A stretch of DNA of 64,000 bases from Anseranas semipalmata. Its lineage: Eukaryota; Chordata; Aves; Anseriformes; Anseranatidae. Below are positions 45,701-57,780 of the stretch, in pieces (position 1 is the stretch's first letter; each line of letters begins with the position of its first letter). The position numbers and the translations under genes are program-made. Location of the stretch: NCBI GenBank assembly GCA_013399115.1, contig VXAA01000915.1, positions 1,082,734 to 1,146,733 on the forward strand. Reading direction: 5' to 3'. The notes under the pieces were generated by a model that was not told where the DNA came from, ran no database searches, and saw only the letters and a list, made by a program, of their open reading frames with translations.

Positions 45701-48700
45701 TATATGGTCTCTGGTAAACAAGTAAGAGAAAGTTGACACTCAAGCTGTGTGGCAACTCATTTGTATCTATTAGTGATAATTCTTTTGTTTATTTAATACC
45801 TGCTGACTAAAATGGACTAAGATTTCCTCATCACAGCAGCCCTTCACTGTCTTAAAAGCTGCACAGATCTGGGGCAATTGCTTGTGTGCATGCTAAAAAG
45901 TAATACTTGGGAGCAGAACAAAGCACACTTGCTCCCCCATTGCTGTCATGGGTGGAGATAACAGTCTGTGATCAGTCTGTGACACATGGCTGAACAATTC
46001 TCTCATCAGTCACTGGATTCCCCCAGTACACACATGCTTTAAAGCCACCCCTTTAATACAAATTTATTTTAACATGCCCTCTGTAAGCTGGGGTCCCACC
46101 GTGGTAGGCACTGCGTGTACATCTTGAGTTAACCTCGCTGAAGCCTTCGGCATGGCTGTACAACCAAGTCTCTCTCTAACTAGACTTTCAACTAAATCTA
46201 ACAGCAAAATCTCCAGGCTATATGCAACTAAAAACCAATCCTGAAAGAAATGAAATTCTTTCCTCTCTGAAACAATGTCCTTCGGAATGATTTTGCTGTT
46301 AATGAACCCCAACTGAGCTGCTGTATTTTGGAGCCACTGGTGTGCATTTTAACAAGGAGCTCTCTGTGTGTGGATGTGCATCAACATAGCCAGCCCCCAT
46401 AATGGAAGTCTGTTCAGCATTGTAAGTCCCGCATTAGGCTGTGCCCGTAGGAACCCTGGGAAGTTCCACTGAGACTGCCTGAAGGTAATCATCTCTCCCA
46501 GCCTCCTGGCTGTCCCTAACCAAGTGCTCCGCTCGCATCTATTCTAGGAAACAGCTCTGGAGATTACAAAGTTTAGACCCTAATGCATTCACTAGCAACA
46601 AGGGGGGAGAAGTGCTATTTGATTATAGATGAAAAGGAAAAATGCAAGGGGCTTTGGTATTCAGAAAAATTTCCAGCATGCTGTGATTTGGTTGTTGAAC
46701 CCTGTAAGGGACTGAAAGCCCTTGAACTTCATTGTTTTCTCTGAGTCAGTACAGCCAAATCATAAGCAATACTTGAAAAACATAGTCCATCTAGAATTTA
46801 TCATAGAGTCCTTCACGATTAAAATGATGCATCCCAGTGCTTCCCATTATAAAAACTTATTTCATGCATTACATCCACTTAAATAAATATATTTTTTTTG
46901 TTGTTTAACAAACCCACATCACAGTAAGAAGAACATACACGTATTGTTTAGATCAGTGCATGTTATACAGAATGGAGTCCATTCTGTCAAAATTCAGGAA
47001 AAGGTGTTCTGTCAAACCCATTCCCCTGTTGATAGGCCAGCAGAAGAATATAATGCCTGTTTTCTAGAAAAAAAAAAAAAAGCTAATTTCTTTTTAAAAG
47101 TTGTGTATTCATTAATTGTTATCTATTGTTCCACCTACCTGCGTTGCACTTCATCAGGTTATGTAAAAGCTGCAGATACCTCTCTTGCCAAACACACCTT
47201 CGTCAGCAAGTAGTGAGAACTGTGCTAAAATAAAATGTTGGCTGGATTAGATGGAGTGGATTAGAAAGATGATAAAAGATAAGATAGGAGAAAATAAGAC
47301 AATAAATAGGTCTGGCAAGATACATGGATAATCTTCCTCTCAGGCCAAACATGACAAGATAATAACCTTTTTCTTTTCTCTAGTTCCATTTGCTCTTGGA
47401 TCTCTAGAGCTTTATGAATATCACTTAATTTGGTCTTCTGGTACGCCTGTAAAATGAGTATCACAATGTCCATTTTTACAGAAAAAGAAGCCGAGGTACA
47501 TTACTTAGGAATAGCTATAACTTTAAAATTAGCATTGCAAAAATCAGCCAAACTGTTCTCTTTTGTTGGTTTGGTTCTTAGCAATCCCTGTACTCAGAGC
47601 CATGCGGCACACTGAAGACAAGCTGGTAAAATCAGAGCGCTGCAGCCACGTTTTCACAGCTCCCCTCTGCCACGCTGGCTGCACAGCCAAACCCGAGCGG
47701 GAGCGGGTCCTGCACTCTCCTCCAGTCCTCCCTGTTCCTTCGCAGTGCCCAGCACCAGCTGGGGACAGGGACAGCACACAGGCAGGTCACAGGAGCTGGG
47801 CAATGTCCAGAGCTCGATGCAGCTGCTGTGGCTGCACGGCTCTCCTGCTCCCGTACCACGCTGGATCTGGAGGGCAGGTGTTGCACCTGACGATGTTAGC
47901 GGAATTGAGGGGATGAGGGTAGCTTTCCTTCTGTCCCTCGTGCTTTCAGAGTATCTGTTCCATAGATTATTTCTGAGCAAATCTAAACAACCTATATGAG
48001 AACTGACAAGTTTGTTAGACATTCGGGACGATGACAGCACTTCCCGAATTCAGAGAAGGCTTGTCCAAACTGTCCTTTTCTCTCCTTGCTCGGGAGAAAT
48101 TCCCATTGCCTCTGCTAGATTCATTGCAAGGTCTGAGGCTGCAGCCTGCAAAGCCTTGGGCCCTTTTCTGAACCCTTTGACTTCCAGATGGCAATGTCTT
48201 AACGGAGTGGGAGGTCCTAAGTAAAGTTTTCCATCATTTTGTGCCATTGATTTCTCCAGGTACATTGTACCAGCAACACAGAGCAACAGAATATTTGACT
48301 GGACAGAATTACAGACTGCAACGTTAATAATTCTGTGAGTTTTACTGAAAAGATTTGTTGTTGTTCTCCCTAGGAACTGTGCAATTTTCTCCTTCTTCTT
48401 AAGAGAAATGCTCCTTTCTAATTCAATGGCAGGGTGTGTTGTCATCTTACGGTAGCAGGTACTGACTATTGCTTCTGATCTGGGGGGCTCGAATCCATGC
48501 AATTTCCATCTGGGCTGGGTTCTCGTAGGTGGACTGTTCATCGTGCCTCTAGATTTTCAAAAGAAGTTAGCAATTCTGGATACCTTATATTTGTGTTTGA
48601 GGCACTTTGAAAAGAGACCAATTGCCAGAGAGGCAGGTGCTTAGCAGTCCCTGAAAATCAGGACTAATTGGGATATGTCATGCTGGGCACCTGAAAACAT

Positions 48701-51700
48701 TAAATACTTTTGAAAATCATAGGCGGGGTGTTCTGTTTCTGAACATGACTTGGGAAGACTGTACAGGCTTAAGTTATGCAGAATAAAAAGAAGATCTTTG
48801 CATACGTTACAGAAATACCTTTGAGTCCTCAGTTCAGCCAAGTGCTTAACTTTGGGCATGTATTTGATTCCTGTGGGAATTAAGCGCTGAAGTTTCTGCA
48901 AGTGCATTTGTATTTTCCTGAAGCGGGGCCTGGTACCGTATAAGTTACTGTAGTTTTGTTTTATGAAAATTCTTGAGTCAGTCTCCAAATTAAAATAAAA
49001 TAAAAGGCAAAATTCTCCCCTCTATGCTGAGGTGTGATGCTGCGTGGGACACACAAGGTTTTGCTGGCTTGTTCATACATTCACATGCAGAGCCACAGTC
49101 TGTACCACGAAATGCCTATTCTTTGCACTTCATAAAAAACCCAAAGCCTGAGTCACAGACTGTGTTAAGTGCTGAACAAACACAGAACAAAATGTCCATG
49201 CCCCAGAGAGATTACGGCCTCATGGAGCCAGGCTGCTCACCCTGGCGATGTATCTGTAGGGCTCGAATTAACGCAAGATTCCGCATGGCTGCAAACATGC
49301 ACTTGAAAAACAAACAAATAATCCTGCAAACAAAACCCACCCAGCTCCTCCCCTTGTCCATCAACAACCCATTTAACAGCCCTCGTGTGGCAGTACTCCC
49401 CTCGCAGCTCAGGGCCCGCTGAAGGCAAAATCTTGGTACTGACCCTTCGCTTCGCTACTATGCACACACAGCTGTTTGTAAACAGGGTAAAACTAAAAAC
49501 TCCACACTCATTATCCACCAGGAAGGGGGCCGTATCTCACAATCGAAACTCACAGGAGCCATCTGGTCTCTGCAAATAAGGGCTACTGGAGTCAGGGTGT
49601 GAGTGTGGGATGATTGTAGAATGTGAATAGCCCTATTCATGCGAGTAGTATAACAAGTACTAAGCTACTAACATGCTCAAGGCTCTGCTGAGTCAAAGAA
49701 AAATGTGGCAGTGAGCGAGGATTTTTGGTTTTGTTTTTTCCTTTTGCAGGGTCAAACCTGTAACTACAGAACTGGGCTTTTTTTAAGCCATGGGCTGAAT
49801 GCTCTCTGTTCCTACAGTAGCCAGGATAATGCATGCTCAGTCCCGAGTTGTCAGCAGTGAACCATGGCCAGGGGTTTCAAAGCTGTTTGGAGGGCAGCTC
49901 CTTTTAATCTCAGCGAATGCTGAAGGCTCCAGATATCCTGAGCAGCCTTAGGATACTCAAACACAAATATCAATATTTAGTATTGTATTGACCATTCCTT
50001 AGCATTTTTTTTTCCTTTCCTTATATTATCTCTAGGCTTAAATTTAGGTAATTTTATAGATTAAAATCCCAGCGTCTATTTTACTAAGGACAAGATTTAC
50101 AGAGATATTTCAGTATCTAAAGACAGATCATTTTGTCAGAATTTACCAATGAATTTGGAATCCCACTCCTACTTATTTTCAAGTGAGGTGTGTGCCTGAC
50201 TTATTTTACAAATCCCAGCAGAACCCTAATGTCTGTTCTAAACTCAGTCAGTTTTAAAGAGGTGCTAAACAGTGACACACTTTGGGGCCGCACAACAACC
50301 AGAACCCTCGGTGAGGGAAGGCCTGCCTTTACAAAACACAGACATCAATTTTATCACCCGCTGCTCATCTCTTCTGTGCTTGGGGCTCTTATCACAACCT
50401 TAGGGTAGTTCCACAGGAGGTTTCTTTCTTTTGCTTGCCTAGTAATGGATTGCTTTGGAGGAGTCTGAATTTAGGATCTTTTAGTCTGAATTTAGAATCA
50501 GAGAAAACTCCCATTGATTTCAGTGTGCAGAAAAGCCAAATTCTTTGCTCAGAGTTGTTCCTTAAGATCTCATTCCAGTCCCGACTCAGCGACATACCTC
50601 AACCCTGCGGAAGTGTTTGCTGAACAGGGATGGATGCAGGTGCTTAAAGTGAAGCGTGTGCTCGAACGCCTGGTTGAGCCAGGCCCCTTGCCTCATGTTG
50701 TCCGATGGCGAGAATCGGGTTAGGTGGGACCACGCTCGTGTCGCAGTGCAGTAGTGGACCATGGCGCACGCTGACACACACGCACCTAGTGCGCATGAAT
50801 GCAGGTGTTTGAAAGAGACTGGATGTAAAATTGCATGTGAATGCAGGTGTCTGGAGCAGGCATAGTGCCCAGGTCTGCATGCCAAGTTCAGGTATCTGGG
50901 GCTGAACAAATCTCTGCCAAAGAGAGAAGATCCTAGACATGTTTATCCAAGCGCAAAAGCTGTTGCAGATCTTGCGTCTGAAATCCACTCTCTTTTTCCT
51001 GCTGAGATTCCCAAGCACCTCCCAGTCTCCCAGCTACTCACAGCCTGAAACCCTACCAGATGCCATGATTGCAGTGGAAAAGCAGCTCATTACTGGAGTG
51101 GCAGGCGACGCACAGACAAATATTTGTGCAAGGCATACAGAGCCCAGAGACTGGAACACACTGTCTTTTTGATGGAAGGAGGAAAGGGGAAGGAGGACTT
51201 TGCCTGTAGCAAAATTAAATAACAAAAAGAAAAAAAAACACTATACAGTGTTTATTTGTAGTGAAATTTAAAAGGTTTCCTTCTTAGCAGGCAATGGCGT
51301 AACCTCATGCCAGATTGATTTCCAGTTTACAAATTTTGCTAAATACTTTAAGGATTGGGAACTAAAATGAATTAAGTTCAGATCTTACCCTGAATTCCCT
51401 GTTCTTCAGAGACCTCTGTGTGTTAGGATCTCTCAGAAAAGAGATAGGTTTTTGTCCATCTATGAGATGCATTTGTTTCGATAGCTACAGAAAATTGCTG
51501 GTAAAGAAAGGTTACAAAATATGCCCTAAACAAACTGAACTGCGACTCTGATTAAGCAATACACTCTGCACAATGCAAAATTTAGTTAACTTTGAGGATA
51601 TGATACCATCTGTCCTAACATTTTTATAATAAATATTAGATCTCATAGGCAATTTTTTAGAATACAGAGATAACCCCCCAGAAGCAGGAATATGTATCTG

Positions 51701-52970
51701 GTGCAATATAATTCTCTGGCTTCTCCTCAAGTTCTCTTACATGCCTGTGTTGAGGCAGGAGATAAAAGACATGATTTCTTTCCCTTATTTTACAGCTGAA
51801 CTTCAAAGGAAAAAGATGTTATATGGATGTCGTAAGAGAGATAGGACATGACAAACACTGAACCTCAGTATTATGTTGCATCAAAGAAAGATCACAAATT
51901 GAGTCACTGTGCGGACGCGGAACTGATAGAAGATGCTGTAAGATTTACAGACAGATAACAGACATATTTCTCCATTCAAACTCCATAGGCAAGCATTTCC
52001 ACCATTAGTTTGTTCAAAGTATATAATGTGTATCTCTGAAGGCTGTGTGTATATTCAAGGCCTTAAATGAAATATCAACTTCCAAGTGTTTTTCTTTTTT
52101 TCCCCAATATTTATTTCAGAAACAGCAAATAGGAATTTCCTTAAAATGGAGAACAGCTTGTTTTCTTTTCCTCTCGGAGACCAACATTACTTAAGAAAAA
52201 TACAGGTGTAAAGACAGGAGGTGGGGACAGTCTGAGCTTTGGATTATTTTGCCTTATTGAGCCTGTTTAGCAAAATATTTAAACATATGTTTAACAGAGC
52301 TGCGGGAGTATTTTCAATGACTAGGGATTCATTTAGTGAATAGTCTCAGCTTCCAAAAATGGAGATAAAATAAATGCTTCATTTGACAATAGTGATATGC
52401 AATGCTTTGTTTCCAAAGCGCTCAAGCACTCTACTTCTAACATTTTTGTCTCTTTTATTTTCTAAATGACACCTGTGGTTTAATAATCTAAACAAGAAAA
52501 AATGCTTTTTTTTTTTTTTTCAGTTTGTTCAAATTTCTGCATTGAGTCAGAGTTAAATATTTTAACAATTTAAAAATATTTTTAATTTTGTCAAAATTAA
52601 AAAAGAAAAACTTTCTTTAATTTGATCCCACTTGATTTTTTTTTGGGGGGGGTAAGCACTTTGTGAAAAAAATCCACTATAATATAACCATTGAGCACTT
52701 AAATATAGCATGATCTGTCAATGGATCCTAAATGTATTAAAGTAAGACATATTTTGAGTACTCAAATAGAATAAACAATTGAGGAAAAAATATTTTTAAA
52801 TCACTATTCATGGAAGAATTTACTCCCAGCAGCATCTTGGCGAAATATCCTATTTCTCTAACCAACTAGAGAATTCTGAGAGCAACTTTATACACAAGCT
52901 ACCAGTCAGCCACATTTTCAAAACAATAATTTTGAGTTTTTCAATATAAAGATTTGATATTGGAGTAGGT
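39736..52970. other. Long intergenic region (or intron of the miR-7 host transcript)
   Basis: About 13 kb without a recognisable gene. Features seen: a low-complexity pyrimidine tract ending in an acceptor-like CTTTCTAAACAG at 43,090-43,210; a T-rich run at 45,410-45,435; an A-run near 47,070; a MIR/L2-like string near 47,460-47,510; a 163-codon minus-strand open frame at 48050-48541 with no family motif; a diverged approximately 43-bp repeat at 50.8 kb; and a very AT-rich stretch at 52.0-52.9 kb. If the promoter proposed near 54 kb drives the miR-7 transcript, this stretch is its first intron. Confidence 0.4.
50793..50905. repeat. Diverged minisatellite, about 3 units of 42-44 bp
   Basis: GCATGAATGCAGGTGTTTG (50793), GCATGTGAATGCAGGTGTCTG (50833) and GCATGCCAAGTTCAGGTATCTG (about 50878) recur at about 42-44 bp spacing with substitutions and small indels. 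A weaker copy may lie near 50,630. Confidence 0.45.
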
Positions 52971-53519
52971 GGGCCGTGTAGATTACGTTTGTATTCGTGG
53001 AGTCATGCTTGGCTTCCCGAATTATTCCAGTCCCTGCCCTACCCCAAACCTGAAGCTGTGTGTGTCTTACCTGGGGCTGTCAGGGCTGTTCGGGAAAACG
53101 CAGCTCCATCTGCTCCCACCTCCCTTTCCACCACAGCCAGCCCTTGGCTCTCGGGCAGCCCCCAACTTTGCTGTTTGTAGCCTGCCTCCCAAAATGCCCC
53201 TTCTCGATGCAGCCGGGCGGGCTTCTAGCGTTTGTGTGGACCTGGCCGGACGGCACCCGGCCCACGGACCGGCACGGCCGGTTTTGCCCCAGCACCGGGC
53301 ATCACGCGGGCTGGCCGGGGCCGTGCCCGCTCTCGCTTCCACCTCGCCTTGCTTGTCCCCCCCGAGCCCACTTGCTGTTGTCCCCGGCGGGACCGGACTC
53401 ACCCCGCTCCCGGCCGTCCCCAGCGAGCAGTCCAGCGGCGCTCCGCAGGCTCTGGGAGGGGACCTGGCGGCGTTCCCCGCGGGGAGCGTCCTGCACCGAC
53501 CCGCCGCGGCAGGTGCCGG

Positions 53520-53575
53520 AGCGCGGAGCCCGGAGCCCGGAGCTCGGAGCCCGGAGCGCGGAGCCCGGAGCCCAG
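53520..53575 (+). repeat. 8 x 7-bp tandem repeat AGCNCGG
   Basis: Eight consecutive heptamers (AGCGCGG, AGCCCGG, AGCCCGG, AGCTCGG, AGCCCGG, AGCGCGG, AGCCCGG, AGCCCAG) lie inside the CpG island. They give the repetitive GARSPE-like reading seen in translation, which is therefore not evidence of a protein. Confidence 0.85.
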
Positions 53576-53925
53576 GCCCTGTCCGTGGTGCTGATCCGCG
53601 GCTCCGCCAGGCAGGGGCACGCCGGGCAGCCCAGCCCTGCTCCCCCCGCTCCTCTTCCCCGGCTGCCCCCAGGGCAAGGGCCGGGAGAGGCCGCCCCCCG
53701 GCCACACGCAGGCTGTCCCCCTGCAGCCCCCAGGACCCTGGCCGCGGTCCCTCTGCCGAGCCCGCCGCTGGCGGAGTTGTCCAGCTCGTTGGCAGAGGTG
53801 GGACCGGCTCCACAGGTGGCCGGGGGGGCCCCTCGCCTTCCCCCAGGCACCTGCAGCATCCCCGGCTCAGCCCAGCCCTCTCCGCCCTCGGCCGAGCCTG
53901 CCTCCGCACCCCTGCCGGAGCTCAC

Positions 53926-53996
53926 CTGTCCCTGGGTCACCTTTGCAAGCTCAGGGGCTGGGAAAGCTGCCCTGCCTCTGCCTCGGGGCTTTTATG
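53926..53996 (-). promoter_or_regulatory. Candidate minus-strand TATA promoter and short first exon
   Basis: On the minus strand CATAAAAG (plus 53,989-53,996) is a TATA-like element. About 30 bp downstream a start site near 53,965 would give an exon of about 40 nt ending at a strong donor, CAG|GTGAGC (boundary 53,926). This lies 15-16 kb upstream of miR-7 and points towards it, so it may be the first exon of the miR-7 host gene. No transcript evidence is available. Confidence 0.3.
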
Positions 53997-54060
53997 AGCC
54001 ACCGGGGGTGGGGGGGCGGCGGGAGGAGCACCCAGGCGGGGACTCCTCGCTTTGGCCAAC

Positions 54061-56600
54061 GGGAGGCTGCTTTTCCTTGCAAATGCACAGATTGCACAGA
54101 TTACATCATGGAGAGCTGCCTGCGCTTCAGTGTAAAAGTCTCCTCCTCGCGTAAAGGCGGGTCGGAGGAGTGCTGGCAGATAGCAACAGGTCTGTCCATT
54201 AGGGTAGCGACACCTGGACCCCTTGGAAATAGGGCAGTGGCGGGGAAGTGGGTTAAGAAGCTACCTCCATGTGGGACGCATGCTTTGCATACACCCAGGC
54301 AGGAGAGTCTGCCGGAGAGCCAACGAGTGTCTTCCTGCGCTTCAGTCTGAGTAAGGACCGACATGTTTTGCTTTGTGGATTAAGTTGCTCAGTGTCTCCC
54401 AGGACCAAACCCGAAGCAGCCCTGTTCTTTCCATCTTACCATAGCATCCCTCCGCCTGTGTTGCATGTACCCGCTGATTTCCCAGCCCAATGGATTAGCC
54501 AAGTTTCACCCTAACTTCTCAGCCTTTATCATCCTGTTTTCAGAGCTTACACAAATAACCAGCCCTCCATTTCTTCCCCGAGATTCTGAGCTGAATTACA
54601 ACGTCAGATCTGAGTACCTAGAATCCATTTGATTCCTTTATGTTGCTAGTGCAAGGCCGTCAGACAGTTATTCCCTTGAGTGTGCCAAAGGACAAATCAC
54701 TCGCCGGTGAGAACAAATTTATTTCCTAACCCTTATACCCAAGAGCACACATACGTTTCTGACTTTGGCTGGAGGGTGTCAGCTGGCATGGATTTGTGTT
54801 GTGCCTCTTAGATTGCAAACACACAGGTTGCAGGCATTAATTCTTCAAGGTTGCCCTAGATTGTCCTAGATAGTCAGTATACTGAGGTAAAGCTTTGTCT
54901 CCTGGTATATCCTGTACACAAGATATATTATTACATGATACCAATGTAAAAGTAATAATCCACTGTAACATTAATTAGCTAGAAATCAAAATGGTCCAAA
55001 GATAAAGGCTTGGTCTAGGTAACACCCGAGATCCACATTCAGATCTGATTTTGGGAAATTGCAGCCTGCTATGAATGGATGGAATGAATCTTCTGTGGGT
55101 AAGTACTGGGCTCTTAAGATCTGGATCTGAAAGCAGATGACATGAAGGGAGCCCATTTTTAAGTGGCATTTGTTACTATTCAAATTACAGCATGATTAGA
55201 ATAAAGCCAAGCTCACTGTTTCCAACCCTGTTTTTCTGATCTTCAGTAGATTGTGGGCCAACTCCTTTGGCTGGCTTACATCAGCCGAGAATCGGACCAG
55301 CCACTGCGACATTTTTGTTGTTGCCTAAGATAAAAGATGGCTTTGAGCAGAATATACCTGTGTTCAACATGAATCAGTGAATACCCTGGCAGGCTCAAAC
55401 ACTGATCTCTTGAAGGAGGAGATGGAGACTGAGCACTACCCAATGACCTTGCAATGCATTAGTCACAGCATGAAGAATGTAGACTGGTATACGGGTAAAA
55501 GAAGATGTTACAGCCTTACTAGTGCCTGGCCTTGAACACGTGTCTGTGAGAGATTTTCGTGCAGGAGCCAAATCTGGAAGTCTTTGCTCTGGCTTTGTCC
55601 AGGCAAAGCAAGCAGGAACTCGGGGAAAATGTGAAAAGGATGGGAGACGAAATTGTAAATGTCATCTTATGGAAAATAGAGTGCCTAAGTCACTCCAAAC
55701 CTCACATCAAAGGGACACTGAGACTTGGCTACTTAATTGCCCTAGAAGATCCTACTGGGCAGGAAATCCAGTGTAAGGGACTGGGACCAGTGCTTATGGC
55801 TGTTGCTACCCCAGCTGGATCTCTTCATCCTTCTCTTATTTTTCCCTGTTCCTCGATTGCTCACCAGGACTCTCCCAATTCTCTCTCATTTCAGTCTGAA
55901 TGTGGTAACTGCTGCTACCCCCTGGCCCAGAGCTGCAGCTACAAAAACATCTTTGATTTTCCTCCAGCTTCTGCCTTTGAGTCTTCTGCTCCTGAGCGAA
56001 ATGGAGAAGGACACCATGGGGGTAAAGAAATGGGCCACTAGGAATGATGATGAAGAATAAACCTACCAGCTGCCTGTCTATGAAGAGCAGCCATTTTGCA
56101 GCTGTGGTGAGTCCACAGGGGACAAGAAGTGTAAAGGCACTGCCTGAGAGCAGTGGCCTCTTCCTTCAGAGGTGTAGGGCAGGACTTTGGACTGCAGTCC
56201 TCCCTGTGCTGTCCAGCCAGTCATTTTGGCCAGCAACTTCAGCATGGCCCAGCTGAGAGCTCAGAAACTTGATTTTCGAAGAGATCTGAGATGTAAACAT
56301 GTGGTGTTCCTGAATCAGCCCAAACTATCTCCAGCCCGAGATACTCCTCCTTCAAAGGATGCGTTTGAAATGTAGGGCTTATAGCAAGAAGAGACCTGGA
56401 AACTCACCGCGTCTACGACAGATTTCTTCTCTCTGGGCTGTTCCACCTCGTGAGGCTCCTCCGGCTCACTTATTTGCATTCTAGGTTCGTTTCAGTGGGA
56501 GAGGGGATTGGACAGATTTTTCTCGTGGAGAAAGTCTGGGATGAGCCTAGAAGCCACAACAGGAAAGGTCACCATTTTATTTAATTATTTCGAGTTGTTT
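54061..56600. other. Intergenic, no gene recognised
   Basis: Ordinary composition. A 160-codon plus-strand open frame at 55559-56041 shows no family motif and no clear start or splice context. Nothing else is recognisable. Confidence 0.4.
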
Positions 56601-56609
56601 TCCACCCCC

Positions 56610-57780
56610 TACTCAGAGCAGCCCTCGTAGCTCGGTAATTAGCGACGAAGCGGAGGGGGAGCGAGCTGGACTTTGGCCCCGACTGACCTGATTCGTACAA
56701 GATGCCTGATTAATGCACCTGGTCACATGGCCGCTGCCAGCGACTTGTTGCTGGGCATCCAGAGGTTTCCAAGGGAACCGCTCCTTCTCCTGCCGGAGCT
56801 CCGAGGAGCTCCTCCGCTCGCCGGGAACGCCGCGCTTCGGAGGGCCCAGCGCAAAGGTGCGCGGAGAAACACCCAAAATAGACCGGCGCCCGCACTGGAT
56901 TTAGTGATGCTCCGAAGCAGAGCGGCTCCGACAGAGCCCTGCAGGGCCGGCTCGAGTCCCCGAGCCACGGAAGCACCGCGGCTCAGCCCTCCCCGCTGTC
57001 CCCTCCCGCACCCCCTCCTTCGTGCACGCAGCCGAGCCGCTGCGCACCCACCCCAGCCCACGCACACATCTCCCGCGCGCGGTGCTACACACGCCCCATC
57101 AAGCCAAAGCCACGCTCCAAACAAAACAATGGCTACGTGCTAACGGAGACGTGCTCCCCGTCCCCACCTATTTTCCTCTTTTCGCAGAGGAGCTCTAGCA
57201 CACGTTTGGCACCCCTTTCCCAAGGTGCGTTTAAAGACTTTCATACCCCAAAGACCTTTATGGACAGAGATCCGACCCCCTTGAAAGCTTCTCAGCTTTC
57301 CACCGCTGCCCGCACAGACCGAGCTGCCCGTGCAGCCTGGCACAGAGCCCCCACCCAGCCCGCTCTCACCTCCCTGCCCCAAACTCCTCTCCCCACACAC
57401 TGCCCACGCACAGGTGTGGCGGCTTCCACGCGCACAGCCGCTCTTCACACCTCCCCTGCAGACACACGTCCTTACACACGCGCACCCTGCGCCGCTTGCA
57501 GGCGTCTCCGTCTGTGCACGTGCTTCTGCAGACTTACGCTCACGTACGTGTTTGTAAACGCTCCTGCTTGTTTGCACACAGACGGAGACACCCCCGTGCA
57601 CGTGCACACGCGCTCACGCTTGTCCTTCACGCTACCTGCCGTCTGCACGCTCACCCCGAGCACGCAGCCTCCTCGGGCTCGCTTCAGTGACCACCGGCAC
57701 AGCCCCACACCTCCAACAGGGACCTGTGCCGGTGCGCGCCCCCAGCCCTTCTCCCCTTCCCTGTGGTGCTTGTAGCAAGC
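56610..57780. promoter_or_regulatory. CpG-rich stretch with CACA/GCAC-rich right half
   Basis: CpG-dense from 56,610 to about 57,130, then rich in alternating purine-pyrimidine CACAC, GCACGTGCAC and CGCGC strings to 57,640, a composition prone to Z-DNA. Sites seen: a TCACATGG E-box near 56,722 and an RFX X-box-like near-palindrome, GGTTTCCAAGGGAACC, at 56764-56779. Open frames of up to 212 codons are compositional. This may be a promoter, possibly of DPP9 by synteny, but no exon can be supported. Confidence 0.45.

Larger units (their letters stand above)
53200..54060. promoter_or_regulatory. CpG island at 53.2-54.0 kb
   Basis: Abruptly GC-rich and CpG-dense after the AT-rich 52-kb stretch. 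Overlapping open frames of up to 364 codons on both strands are rich in Pro, Ala, Gly and Arg and look compositional. The island includes a 7-bp tandem repeat at 53,520-53,575 and a G-run cluster at 54,003-54,030 that could form a quadruplex. Its right edge holds the minus-strand TATA and donor described separately. By synteny it might instead belong to DPP9, whose 5' end faces MIR7-3 in human. Confidence 0.65.

Noticed and set aside
52969..54154. 342- and 364-codon plus-strand frames and a 280-codon minus-strand frame
   Set aside because: They overlap in different frames and contain translated heptamer repeat (GARSPE-like). No recognised domain. CpG-island composition explains them.
57137..57775. 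212-codon plus-strand frame
   Set aside because: Composed of CACA/GCAC-rich sequence giving His, Thr, Pro and Arg runs. Compositional artefact.
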